Of a stretch of 58,406 nt of DNA, positions 16,616-24,045 are shown in pieces (the stretch's first letter is position 1; the number at the start of each line of letters is the position of its first letter). Below the pieces are notes generated by a model, which searched no databases, had not been told where the DNA came from, and worked only from the letters and a program-made list of their open reading frames with translations. The position numbers were made by a program, and so were the translations under genes. The DNA is from Elizabethkingia occulta (lineage in GTDB: Bacteria > Bacteroidota > Bacteroidia > Flavobacteriales > Weeksellaceae): NCBI RefSeq assembly GCF_002023715.1, contig NZ_MAHX01000019.1:1-58406 (forward strand), given 5' to 3'.

Positions 16616-18601
16616 ATGAAAATCATAAAATATAAATGGAATAGTATAGTAGAAAGGGGCATAATCTTTATCCTTTTCACTTTCTTGCAGACAAATATCT
16701 CCGGACAATATTATAAAAAAGCAGATAGTTTACTACGGGTTCTGAAAGTTGCTAAAAGTGATACCTCCAGAATTGTTCTTATGGGAAAACTGTCCAAAGG
16801 ATATTTTTTGCAGAATGATTCTGCAAAAGCTTTTGAATATGCTTATAAAGCACGTGCATTAGCCCACCGAAGCTCTTTTATACTTTATAAAGCTTATGCT
16901 GACCAAACTATTAATTATTTGCATACAGGGCTTATGCATAAAGACAGTACATTTTTTTACAGCAATAAAGTGCTTGCACAACTAAAAGGTAATAATTCTT
17001 CACAGGCTATAAAGCTTATTGTTCCGGCAACCAATAGTTTGGCAGTTATGTATTCTGCCAGTGGGGCTATAAAGAAGTCTACGGAATTACTCATCTCTAA
17101 TTTACCCAGATTAGAAAAAATAAAAGATTATAAACTACTAAGTACTATGCTACATAATATTGCCCATAGTTTTCTGGACATGGGAGAATATGAAAAAGCA
17201 TATTATTATTTACAAAGAAGTCTCAATTTACTTGAAAAATATAACGGAGAACCAGGCTTAAAAGCACATTTTTATTTAACCGGAGCTACTGTATTGTACA
17301 ATATGGATAGCATTAACAGAATGGGAGAATATCTTGATAAGGCAAAAGTAAATATGGATAAGATAGATATCCCAATGATTAGTTTTGGAAGATATTATGC
17401 TTACAGAGCTAAATATTATGCTAAAAAAAATCGAATTAAAGAAGCAGAGTTAATGTTGAATAAAGCCTTTATAGAATATCGTAAATTCAATACAAAGTAT
17501 CATTATTACGATGTATACTGGGCTAAGGAGGAAATAGCAGTTGCAAAAGGAGATTATGTACAAGCCAGAGAAATTGCAAAAGATATTCATCAAAAAGCTA
17601 TTGCGGAGAAATATGATGAATCGGCTTTAGCTGCTGCTAAGAAGGTTTCCGAATATTCAAGACGTTTGGGAGATTATAAAACAGCCTATCAGTATCTGAA
17701 AAAATATACGGTATATGAAGACAGTATCAAGCGTGAGAAGACTATAGTTGAAGTACACGATTTGGAAACTAAATACAAAACTTCTGAAAAAGAAAAACAG
17801 ATAGCAATGCTTCAGTCGGAAAAAAAACAGACTCTTTTACAGAATAAGAATCAACAATTATTGAATTGGCTCTTAGGTATAGGATCTGTTATATTTCTTC
17901 TCATCATTGTATTCTTAATTTATTTAGTTAAAAATAATAAAAAGAATAATGCACAAAAGCTGAAGGAAGTGGAAAATCAACAACAGCTTAAAATGGCTCA
18001 GGCAATGTTGGAAGGCGAGGAACGCGAACGGGAGCGGGTAGCTCGTGATCTGCATGATGGATTAGGAGGCGCTTTATCCGGAATTAAACTGAAGTTATCC
18101 GGACAGCAAAAAAAGGAAAGCATACCAGTAATAGACCATGTTATACTGCAGTTGGAAGACTCTATAAACGAACTTAGAAATATCTCGCGGAACCTGATGC
18201 CGGAAGCATTACTAAGATCGGGACTGGAAGTTGCATTACACGATTTATGTATTTCTATGACAAGAGAAGATATGTTGATAGAGTTTCAGTCAGCCGGTAT
18301 TCAAAAAATAAATCCGCTTAGCAGTCAAGTTAATATTTATCGTATTATTCAGGAACTCTTATCCAATGCCATCCGACATAGTGGGGCAAATAAGATTATT
18401 TTACAATGCATTCAGGAAGACAAACGCTTTTATATCACAATAGAGGATAATGGTTGTGGATTCGATTCCGGTAATATCCAAAATGCAAAAGGTTTAGGGT
18501 GGAGCAATATCCAAAACCGGGTAAACTATATGAAAGGAAAGATGGATGTAGATTCTATTATTCATCAGGGAACCACAATTAACATAGAACTTAATATTTG
18601 A
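16616..18601 (+). CDS. TPR-containing sensor histidine kinase (HisKA_3 / NarX-DesK type)
   Basis: Sensor kinase with a periplasmic tetratricopeptide sensor. After an N-terminal signal or anchor (about 13-31) come TPR-like helical repeats to about residue 370, a coiled coil, one transmembrane helix (about 415-440), a second coiled coil and a HisKA_3 domain with H480 in ERVARDLHDGLGG; the HATPase domain ends in a GLGWSNI G-box. This layout is frequent in Bacteroidota, where the ligand is mostly unknown. The regulator gene starts 1 nt after the stop codon. The upstream region has an imperfect -7 box (GAAATTTG, 16592-16599) and no -33 TTG, but carries the CCTAA-N2-TTAGG palindrome, so autoregulation is likely. 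Confidence 0.9.
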   Translation: MKIIKYKWNSIVERGIIFILFTFLQTNISGQYYKKADSLLRVLKVAKSDTSRIVLMGKLSKGYFLQNDSAKAFEYAYKARALAHRSSFILYKAYADQTINYLHTGLMHKDSTFFYSNKVLAQLKGNNSSQAIKLIVPATNSLAVMYSASGAIKKSTELLISNLPRLEKIKDYKLLSTMLHNIAHSFLDMGEYEKAYYYLQRSLNLLEKYNGEPGLKAHFYLTGATVLYNMDSINRMGEYLDKAKVNMDKIDIPMISFGRYYAYRAKYYAKKNRIKEAELMLNKAFIEYRKFNTKYHYYDVYWAKEEIAVAKGDYVQAREIAKDIHQKAIAEKYDESALAAAKKVSEYSRRLGDYKTAYQYLKKYTVYEDSIKREKTIVEVHDLETKYKTSEKEKQIAMLQSEKKQTLLQNKNQQLLNWLLGIGSVIFLLIIVFLIYLVKNNKKNNAQKLKEVENQQQLKMAQAMLEGEERERERVARDLHDGLGGALSGIKLKLSGQQKKESIPVIDHVILQLEDSINELRNISRNLMPEALLRSGLEVALHDLCISMTREDMLIEFQSAGIQKINPLSSQVNIYRIIQELLSNAIRHSGANKIILQCIQEDKRFYITIEDNGCGFDSGNIQNAKGLGWSNIQNRVNYMKGKMDVDSIIHQGTTINIELNI

Positions 18602-18602
18602 T

Positions 18603-19235
18603 ATGAAAAGTATTATAGCAGTTGTAGACGATCATCCTATTGTTACAGAAGGAGTAAGATCGCTTTTGGAGGAAAATAAAGCTGGTAAACATATTATAAG
18701 TTTTACAAAAGGAAGGGATTTGCTTGTTTATCTACAACAAAATACCATAGATATTATATTACTGGACATCATATTACCCGATCTGGATGGAATGGATCTC
18801 TGCAAAGTAATAAAAGAAATCGCTCCACAGACAATTGTTGTGGGATTTAGTAACCAGGCTGAAAGAAGTATTATTTTACAACTCTTACAAAACGGAGCTT
18901 CGGGCTATTTGTTAAAAAGTGCTTCTGCTGATGAATTGCTGAATGGAATAAAGCAGGTGCAGCAAGGTGAAATTGTACTGTGCAATGAAGCTAAAAAAGT
19001 AATGGCAGCGGCACAATTTCCGGAACATAAAAGAAAGGTACTGCCTTCTATCACCCGTCGGGAGAAACAGCTTCTTCAGTTATTGGCAGAAGGAAAGACT
19101 ACTGTAACTATAGCTGATGAATTATTTCTTAGCCGCTTTACAGTAGATACCTACCGTAAAAATCTCTTGCAAAAATTCGAGGTGAAAAATACCACAGAGC
19201 TTTTAATGCTGCTGGTACAGGAAAAACTCATTTGA
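18603..19235 (+). CDS. NarL/FixJ-family response regulator
   Basis: Partner regulator of the TPR kinase. Receiver domain about 1-120 with D9/D10, phospho-acceptor D55 in ILLDIILPDLDG and a K104-like lysine in GYLLKSAS; a LuxR-type helix-turn-helix fills about 147-205 (TRREKQLLQLLAEGKT...IADELFLSRFTVDTYRKNLL). NarL-family dimers usually bind inverted repeats, and two palindromes of one design (CCTAA-N2-TTAGG) lie before its own operon and in the region immediately after its stop codon, ahead of two exported-protein genes. These are the most likely targets. A 10-C run begins 11 nt after the stop codon. Confidence 0.9.
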   Translation: MKSIIAVVDDHPIVTEGVRSLLEENKAGKHIISFTKGRDLLVYLQQNTIDIILLDIILPDLDGMDLCKVIKEIAPQTIVVGFSNQAERSIILQLLQNGASGYLLKSASADELLNGIKQVQQGEIVLCNEAKKVMAAAQFPEHKRKVLPSITRREKQLLQLLAEGKTTVTIADELFLSRFTVDTYRKNLLQKFEVKNTTELLMLLVQEKLI

Positions 19236-19245
19236 TTTCTCAATA

Positions 19246-19255
19246 CCCCCCCCCC
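19246..19255 (+). repeat. Run of ten C residues
   Basis: A poly-C run in a low-GC intergenic region, overlapping the left arm of the palindrome at 19254-19265 and lying 37 bp upstream of the -33 box of the next gene. Length changes could alter promoter or operator spacing. Its length is also the part of the sequence most exposed to error. Confidence 0.6.
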
Positions 19256-19265
19256 TAATGTTAGG
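19254..19265. promoter_or_regulatory. Palindrome CCTAA-TG-TTAGG upstream of the exported-protein pair
   Basis: Perfect 12-bp inverted repeat of the same form as 16555-16566; the right flank extends it to TTAGGAGG, the reverse complement of the CCTCCTAA half at the other site. It is centred about 33 bp before the -33 box. Confidence 0.55.
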
Positions 19266-19291
19266 AGGTGTAAAAAGCCGATAAATAGGTA

Positions 19292-19322
19292 TTGTATCCC
19301 CACTTATGGGGATATAATTTTG
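19292..19322 (+). promoter_or_regulatory. Promoter of the exported-protein pair, with a palindrome in its spacer
   Basis: TTG at 19292-19294, 20 nt, TAATTTTG at 19315-19322: full consensus. The spacer is filled by ATCCCC-N6-GGGGAT (19296-19313), a perfect inverted repeat placed where a bound protein would block or twist the promoter. The leader to the ATG is 48 nt. Confidence 0.6.
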
Positions 19323-19370
19323 TTATGACCAATCGTAAGAACCCGGGAACTAAATAACAAAATTATCGAG

Positions 19371-19820
19371 ATGAAAAAAACACTTTTTTTGAGTATCGCT
19401 CTTACTATAATAGGCGTCTCTATAACACAGGCACAAAGTCTGTTAGATAAAATAGACAATATAGCCAATCAGGTGAATCGTGCTGCAAATACTACTGAAG
19501 GTGCTGCCAAAACCGGAGGGGGAATCCTTTCCTTATTTGGTAAAAAAGGTAAAAGTAAAACGGCAGGTAATCAAACCAATATTCTGATTACAGGAGGAAA
19601 CCTTGCTTATGTCAAAAAGCTAAATACTCTTATACAGGGTATAGATGGAGTAACTGAAAGTCAAATGAAATTTAATGCTGAACAATCTGCTATAGCATTA
19701 TTGTATAGTGGTTCAACAGAAGACTTGCTGGCTAAAATTCAAGAAAAAAGCAAGGACATAGTTAAAGATGAATATGTGACAGGAATAGAACAGGGCACAT
19801 TAAATATTAAACTAAAATAA
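19371..19820 (+). CDS. Small exported protein with Gly/Lys linker and alpha/beta C-terminal domain
   Basis: Function unknown. A cleavable signal peptide (cut near AQA at 20-22) is followed by a helical segment, a Gly/Lys-rich stretch (GGGILSLFGKKGKSK) and, from about residue 68, a compact alpha/beta domain: NILITGG strand, NLAYVKKLNTLIQGI helix, GVTESQMKFN strand, SAIALLYSG strand, helix and final strand. That order resembles ferredoxin-like beta-alpha-beta domains in several bacterial envelope proteins; this is a fold guess. It is the first gene after the NarL-type regulator and has a regulated-looking promoter, so it is a likely output of that system. The next gene follows after 17 nt. Confidence 0.7.
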   Translation: MKKTLFLSIALTIIGVSITQAQSLLDKIDNIANQVNRAANTTEGAAKTGGGILSLFGKKGKSKTAGNQTNILITGGNLAYVKKLNTLIQGIDGVTESQMKFNAEQSAIALLYSGSTEDLLAKIQEKSKDIVKDEYVTGIEQGTLNIKLK

Positions 19821-19837
19821 AAATAAAATTTACAATT

Positions 19838-20269
19838 ATGAAAAAAAATGGAATGAAGAAACTAATGCTTGGGGCAGTATTAGTATTGAGCACAGGAATG
19901 TTCTTTATCGGCTGTAAAAGCAGTAATGATTCGGATAATAATCCCTCTGGTAGTATAGATCCTGTTGTCGGAACTTTTAAAGGAACTATTGAAGATGGTG
20001 AAAATCCTGACATAAAATATTATAATGCTTTTATTATAGTTAGTAAGGTAGATGATTCCCGTGTAAAGGTAACACCAAAATCAGGTGAAGCTTATTCCGG
20101 TTATACAGCAAAAACCATAAAAGTTACTAACCCTGTAGGGGCAAGTGTTGTAGGTTTAGACGAGCAAGGGAGTGTATCATATCTTATTGATACAAAATCT
20201 CTTAATGTAGGTACTGAGAAAAACTCAGCACAGGATAAAATTTACATTTTTAATGGTTCAAAGCAATAA
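19838..20269 (+). CDS. Hypothetical lipoprotein, probable output of the TPR-kinase system
   Basis: Not recognised. A lipoprotein signal with lipobox FIGC (C26; C21 if the ATG at 19853 is used) is followed by a SSNDSDNNPSGS linker and a beta-rich domain of about 105 residues that starts PVVGTFKGTIEDGE and looks like a small lipocalin- or calycin-like barrel found in many Bacteroidota lipoproteins; this is a visual impression only. It lies 17 nt after the exported-protein gene and shares its promoter. A strong terminator stands 114 nt downstream; the gap (20270-20382) holds nothing recognisable. Confidence 0.68.
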   Translation: MKKNGMKKLMLGAVLVLSTGMFFIGCKSSNDSDNNPSGSIDPVVGTFKGTIEDGENPDIKYYNAFIIVSKVDDSRVKVTPKSGEAYSGYTAKTIKVTNPVGASVVGLDEQGSVSYLIDTKSLNVGTEKNSAQDKIYIFNGSKQ

Positions 20270-20382
20270 AATTTAAGATCATATCATAAATTGAATTACA
20301 TAACAAAACAAACGATGGATCAGATTCTTGTATGATGAAAAAGATTTGTTCATCAGAGAGACTTTGAAAAGTTTCTGAAAGT

Positions 20383-20409
20383 ATCCCCGGCTTAGTACCG
20401 GGGATTTTT
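20383..20409 (+). terminator. Terminator after the exported-protein pair
   Basis: ATCCCCGG, 7-nt loop, CCGGGGAT followed by TTTTAT. The stop codon of the convergent gene (20392-20394) lies in the loop. The reverse side has no T run. Confidence 0.8.
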
Positions 20410-20862
20410 ATCGATAATATCATTAATCATTTTTGCAATTCGGTCTGCTTTAGTCTGCTCAGATTTCGCAGCATATATCCATTCTGTGATTGTTTTCTTT
20501 TCACCATCAGTATAAGCCCTAAATTGGTCATACACATAAGGTTCCTCGAGAAGGCAAAGCTTTAGTTCCTCGGGGATTTCAAAAGGATTATGATCTTCAT
20601 ACAATACAATATGTACATAGTCTCCTTCCTGTTTTTTTATTCTTTTTCTGATTTCAGCTTTTATTGGAAGGAACAAACGGCCGTTTCCCATTGGTTGCAG
20701 ATTATAATTTTTAATCTCATAGTCGTCAATTGTTCCATATACTTTTACCCAACCAAACGGCGTATTCTGACCTGGTGGTATTTCAGGGAGTCTTACAAAA
20801 GTCCATCCACCTTTTCCGCTGAATTTTTCCAGAAGATATATTTTATCTGTTAGAGGAATCAT
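20392..20862 (-). CDS. DUF1905 / YdeI-like (OmpD-associated) family protein
   Basis: Cytosolic protein of 156 aa. The first half is a DUF1905 beta-barrel (LLEKFSGKGGWTFVRLP ... VKVYGTIDDYEI ... FLPIKAEIRKRIKKQEGD), and the C-terminal half has the bacteriocin-protection/YdeI helical tail (FRAYTDGEKKTITEWIYAAKSEQTKADRIAKM). The molecular role is not established. The ATG at 20862 is chosen over one 42 nt upstream because the family domain starts here and a TATTTTTG -7 box ends 18 nt before it. It stands as a single gene. Confidence 0.75.
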   Translation of the reverse strand: MIPLTDKIYLLEKFSGKGGWTFVRLPEIPPGQNTPFGWVKVYGTIDDYEIKNYNLQPMGNGRLFLPIKAEIRKRIKKQEGDYVHIVLYEDHNPFEIPEELKLCLLEEPYVYDQFRAYTDGEKKTITEWIYAAKSEQTKADRIAKMINDIIDKNPRY

Positions 20863-20879
20863 ACTTAGTTTTATGTCTG

Positions 20880-20887
20880 CAAAAATA
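20880..20887 (-). promoter_or_regulatory. Candidate -7 element of the DUF1905 gene
   Basis: TATTTTTG on the minus strand, 18 nt before the ATG. No TTG at consensus distance. Confidence 0.4.
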
Positions 20888-20926
20888 ATGTAGCAAAAAG
20901 ACAACAGTATGTCAGGAATTACCAGA

Positions 20927-21964
20927 TTAACTGTGATCCTGTAAAAATATATTCTGATGCACCCATAGCGCTTCGTCTTCCGGAGTTACTTTGTCTGTTG
21001 TACTGTCTGTTCTGCTAAAAGTTGCAACAGGATAGTCGTATGGTAAACTTTCGTTGTAATAAGGTCCTACCACACCAAGCATCCAGCCATTTTCAGCAGC
21101 CCAGTGAGGTTCATTTATTCTGTATCTGAAAACTTCATAATGAAAAGCATCATCGTCCTCATCCGAATCGATACTTACCCGTTGCAGGTGTTCCAATTCG
21201 TCAGGAAATGCATTAAGTTCGGTAGGATAGACCAGCCAATTTACCAGATTAGATTCGGCTGCTTTTTCAATGGTGTAAAACTCCTTTGGAAACAAATCTG
21301 TCTTATTGTATTCATCCAGAAGCTGATAGGTAAGCTCTCGGGTAGAAGGTTTAACGGCAAAAGGGTACACGTCCTGTTCGGTAATCGTTTTATCACTATC
21401 CAAAAAATTCTGAAGATCCTGTATTGGTTTGTAGGTTCCCCAGGATTTCATCCACTGATAAAATTCTGCTTTATAATGATTATCGTTTAATCGTGAAATC
21501 AGATTTCTGATGTATTTGCTGTTAATCTCATAATCAGAAATTGTAAATGTTAGGAATACTTCTTTCCCGGTAATCTGAGTGAAGAAGCTTTCCTGTTTTA
21601 ATTTTTCCAATACTTCAATACAGGTTTCATAAAGCTTGTCCTGAAAATCTAAAAACCAATCGTCGTCGTCACTATGTTTGTCCAGTTCTTCTCTCAATAA
21701 GTTACTTATTTCGTTAAACTCTTGATCTGCACCCTGCATTTCATATTTCCATTCTGCTGGTTCAAATTTGTAGTAGGTGATATCGTTTGTAGGAGTCTTT
21801 TCCAGATGTTTTAGGGTATTGGAAGAGGGACAAACGGTCATAGCACCTTCATCGCTATATAGAGCAAAGGCATAAAGACCTTCCGATCCAGCTTTTTCAT
21901 ATATTTCTAAGAATGCTTTTTTAGTTGCAGTTTCTATTTTATGTTTTAATGTTTCAAAATTCAT
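20927..21964 (-). CDS. DUF4303 domain protein
   Basis: Cytosolic, acidic protein of 345 aa. Residues about 1-160 follow the DUF4303 pattern (GLYAFALYSDEGAMTVCPSSNT near residues 27-48, then FEPAEWKYE); members occur near contact-dependent toxins and may act as immunity-like proteins, but no toxin gene is nearby. The C-terminal 180 residues are not assigned; they contain acidic SDEDDDAF and Trp-rich EPHWAAENGWMLGVVGPYY. The ATG at 21964 is chosen because the 28 residues added by an earlier in-frame ATG are hydrophobic and unlike the family start, and run into the upstream terminator. Confidence 0.7.
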   Translation of the reverse strand: MNFETLKHKIETATKKAFLEIYEKAGSEGLYAFALYSDEGAMTVCPSSNTLKHLEKTPTNDITYYKFEPAEWKYEMQGADQEFNEISNLLREELDKHSDDDDWFLDFQDKLYETCIEVLEKLKQESFFTQITGKEVFLTFTISDYEINSKYIRNLISRLNDNHYKAEFYQWMKSWGTYKPIQDLQNFLDSDKTITEQDVYPFAVKPSTRELTYQLLDEYNKTDLFPKEFYTIEKAAESNLVNWLVYPTELNAFPDELEHLQRVSIDSDEDDDAFHYEVFRYRINEPHWAAENGWMLGVVGPYYNESLPYDYPVATFSRTDSTTDKVTPEDEALWVHQNIFLQDHS

Positions 21965-22037
21965 ATTGATGTTTTGTAGGTAACTAAAATACAAAAAATT
22001 CAATGTGATAAAGGCAGACAAAGGATTAATAAATAAA

Positions 22038-22071
22038 AGCCCTGCCAAAGATTTAAAACTCTGACAAGGCT
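22038..22071 (-). terminator. Terminator of the VOC gene
   Basis: On the minus strand AGCCTTGTCAGAG, 8-nt loop, CTTTGGCAGGGCT (13 pairs including G-U), then TTTATTTATT. It lies 47 nt after the VOC stop codon. Confidence 0.8.
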
Positions 22072-22117
22072 ATATACCAATACCAAAGCATTGGTGTAAC
22101 ATAAATTGAACTTTTGA

Positions 22118-22534
22118 TTATATTTCCGAATGAAGACCTATTTTATTTCCTTCAGAATCAAGTATAAATGCGATAAGCCCGGCTTTAATATTTATAACAG
22201 GGGAGATTAATTCTCCGCCTGCAGGCTGGACTTTATCCAGAACAGATTGAAGATTGGGACTTGCATTAATGTATACTACTGTTCCGTTGGCAGACGGCGA
22301 GCTGTTTTCAGATTCTGTCAGCACTCCCGTTACTCTTCCCGATGTAGCTTGTATTACCTCCGGATCATAAGGGAAGAAGGTAAGGGTTTCTTTAGTTTCT
22401 TCAATAAATTGAGAGGTCATCTCAATGTCCAGAATTGTTTCGTAAAATTTTTTCGCGCGTTGTGTATTATTTACAGGGATTTCGAACCAAGTGATGATAT
22501 TCGTTTCAGAACTGATCTTTTGTAATCTTTGCAT
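22118..22534 (-). CDS. VOC-family (glyoxalase/bleomycin-resistance-like) protein
   Basis: Cytosolic protein of 138 aa with two beta-alpha-beta-beta-beta modules of the vicinal-oxygen-chelate fold: WFEIPVNNTQRAKKFYETIL in the first, VVYINASPNLQSVLDKVQPAGG and GLIAFILDSEGNKIGLHS in the second. The usual first metal histidine is replaced (WFEIPV) and the last glutamate position holds HSEI, so metal binding is uncertain. The start is taken at the ATG at 22534, not the TTG 21 nt upstream. It follows a Crp/Fnr regulator gene on the same strand, and a CRP-like palindrome overlaps its promoter, so control by that regulator is likely. Confidence 0.82.
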   Translation of the reverse strand: MQRLQKISSETNIITWFEIPVNNTQRAKKFYETILDIEMTSQFIEETKETLTFFPYDPEVIQATSGRVTGVLTESENSSPSANGTVVYINASPNLQSVLDKVQPAGGELISPVINIKAGLIAFILDSEGNKIGLHSEI

Positions 22535-22559
22535 AATGTCTTTTTGTAGAGACAAATGT

Positions 22560-22590
22560 CAAAAATATTGAGAAGTATAACCTGTGACAA
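22560..22590 (-). promoter_or_regulatory. Promoter of the VOC gene
   Basis: On the minus strand TTG (22590-22588), 20 nt, TATTTTTG (22567-22560), full consensus. The TTG lies inside the palindrome at 22583-22598. Confidence 0.6.
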
Positions 22591-22598
22591 TTGTCACA
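22583..22598. promoter_or_regulatory. CRP/FNR-like palindrome TGTGA-CAATTG-TCACA
   Basis: A perfect 16-bp palindrome with the arms and N6 spacing of the enterobacterial CRP consensus. It lies 4 nt after the stop of a Crp/Fnr-family gene and covers the -33 box of the VOC gene. Confidence 0.65.
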
Positions 22599-22601
22599 AA
22601 A

Positions 22602-23174
22602 TTAGCCGGTGGTTCTCCGTTTGCGTATTCTGCTGAGGGTTTCTCTTGCAACGCCTAAAAAAGATGCGAGTTGGAAGAGTGAAATTCTCTGCATCATTTC
22701 AGGATGCTTTTGTTCAATATATTCCAGGCGCTCCTGTGCAGAATACAGCTTGAATAGGGTAGCAAATTTTTCCTGCTTGGTAGCAATTAGCCGGACGCAA
22801 TGTCTTCCCAGATTTTCTATTTCCCGACATTCCTGTGCTGCCTGATAAAGTTTGGCTTTATCAAAGACAATAACCGTTAGCGACTCTCCTGCAATAATAT
22901 TATATGCTGATATCTGACCATTGCCAAAACTGTCAATATTGGTTGCAATCTCGTTTTCAAAGAAAAATTCGGTGTTTTTGTCTACACCGTTGATGTCATA
23001 AAAACTTCTGCAATAGCCTTTCTCAATATAGAATAATGAAGTACAGGTTTGTCCTTCCTGTAATAATAATTCGTTTTTATGGAATTTTTTTGCCGTTAGT
23101 GCTGGTTGGAGTATCTTCCAGCTTTCATCTGAAAATTCGGTAAGGGAGCGGATAAATTCCAAAAGACTATTCAT
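22602..23174 (-). CDS. Crp/Fnr-family transcriptional regulator
   Basis: Cytosolic regulator of 190 aa. Residues about 20-130 form the cyclic-nucleotide-binding beta roll (KNELLLQEGQTCTSLFYIEKGYCRSFY), without the full phosphate-binding cassette of cAMP receptors, so the effector is unknown. The C-terminal winged helix includes ISLFQLASFLGVARETLSRI at about 164-183. No Fnr-type cysteine cluster is present. This short form is common in Bacteroidota, often beside an efflux or detoxification gene. The palindrome TGTGA-N6-TCACA directly downstream, over the VOC promoter, is a natural candidate for its operator. Its own promoter was not identified. Confidence 0.85.
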   Translation of the reverse strand: MNSLLEFIRSLTEFSDESWKILQPALTAKKFHKNELLLQEGQTCTSLFYIEKGYCRSFYDINGVDKNTEFFFENEIATNIDSFGNGQISAYNIIAGESLTVIVFDKAKLYQAAQECREIENLGRHCVRLIATKQEKFATLFKLYSAQERLEYIEQKHPEMMQRISLFQLASFLGVARETLSRIRKRRTTG

Positions 23175-23222
23175 GTTTCAGACTTTTCTTAGTACAAGGC
23201 TTATATTTCACTCTTATCTTTT

Positions 23223-23264
23223 AGTGTATTTTCTCATAAAATATTTTTTATGAGAAAATACACT
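23223..23264. repeat. Perfect 19-bp inverted repeat with 4-nt loop
   Basis: AGTGTATTTTCTCATAAAA (23223-23241), loop TATT, and its exact reverse complement (23246-23264). It lies between the Crp/Fnr gene and yggS and lacks a T run, so a terminator role is doubtful. Confidence 0.75.
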
Positions 23265-23271
23265 TTATATA

Positions 23272-23374
23272 TTAAGAGTCTGTTTAAGTTTTATAATTGA
23301 TATTCTTCAATAGTTAGCAAGGCTGAGCTTAGTTTATTAGTTTATAGGAAAGCATGACGAATTATCGAAGCAGG
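23272..23374. repeat. Dispersed intergenic repeat, copy A
   Basis: TTAAGAG-N3-GTTTAAGT...TATAAT...CTTC-A-ATAGTT followed by AAGGCTGAGCTTAG and, further on, TATAGG and CGAAG blocks. The same blocks in the same order occur at 24498-24667. Confidence 0.5.
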
Positions 23375-23376
23375 TC

Positions 23377-24036
23377 CTAAATATTATAATCTCTTGCTCC
23401 GAAAATAGAAGAACCTATTCTTACAGAAGTAGAGCCACATTCAATAGCCAACTGATAATCACCACTCATTCCCATAGAAAGAGTTTCCAGTTTTTTCTGA
23501 ATAGAAAGCTGGTCGAAAAGTCTTTTCAGAAATAGAAATTCTCTTTTAGTTTGTTCTGTATCATCTGTAAAAGTCCCGATTCCCATAAGGCCAGTGATTT
23601 CTATATTTTCAAAATGCCCTTGGATATATTTCAGAAAAAGCTCTTTCGTTTCCGAAACTTCCATTCCGGTTTTAGAGTCTTCTTCTGCTATTTTCACCTG
23701 AAGAAGAACTTTGATTTTACGATTGTGCTTTGCTGCCTGCTTATTAATTTCTTCCAAAAGTTTTTCAGAATCTACACTTTCAATAGTATCTACGAACTCT
23801 GCAACGTACTTTACTTTATTGCTTTGCAAATGTCCGATCAGGTGCCATTGGATATCATTAGGAAGTACAGGTTGTTTAGCGACCATTTCCTGAACTTTGT
23901 TTTCTCCGAAAACCCTTTGTCCAAGATTATAAACCTCCTGAATAGCTTCAGCAGGATGGGTTTTGGATACTGCAACCAGTTTCACATTTGCGGGTAAAGA
24001 TTGTATAATTTCTTCGTAGTTTTTCTGTATAGACAT
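23377..24036 (-). CDS. YggS/PLPBP-family pyridoxal-phosphate homeostasis protein
   Basis: PLP-binding, fold-type III TIM-barrel protein of the cytosol that buffers pyridoxal phosphate and affects amino-acid balance; no enzyme activity is established for the family. The PLP lysine fits the N-terminal KLVAVSKTHP motif (K25). Other family blocks are FGENKVQE, WHLIGHLQSNK, TGLMGIGTF, LSMGMSGDYQLAIECGS and VRIGSSIFG. The 219 aa are normal. The gene starts 9 nt after the stop of the MmcQ gene, forming a two-gene operon. Confidence 0.93.
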   Translation of the reverse strand: MSIQKNYEEIIQSLPANVKLVAVSKTHPAEAIQEVYNLGQRVFGENKVQEMVAKQPVLPNDIQWHLIGHLQSNKVKYVAEFVDTIESVDSEKLLEEINKQAAKHNRKIKVLLQVKIAEEDSKTGMEVSETKELFLKYIQGHFENIEITGLMGIGTFTDDTEQTKREFLFLKRLFDQLSIQKKLETLSMGMSGDYQLAIECGSTSVRIGSSIFGARDYNI

Positions 24037-24045
24037 GTTGGGTAT

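Noticed and set aside
20863-20904. Extended start of the DUF1905 gene
   Set aside because: It crosses the -7 box at 20880-20887, and the domain starts at the ATG at 20862.
22583-22598. Reading the palindrome as proof of cAMP-CRP control as in E. coli
   Set aside because: The regulator lacks a clear cAMP pocket and Bacteroidota generally lack classical cAMP-CRP control; only the site geometry is retained as a finding.
23223-23264. The 19-bp inverted repeat as an intrinsic terminator of yggS
   Set aside because: No T run on either strand and it is more than 110 nt from the yggS stop codon.
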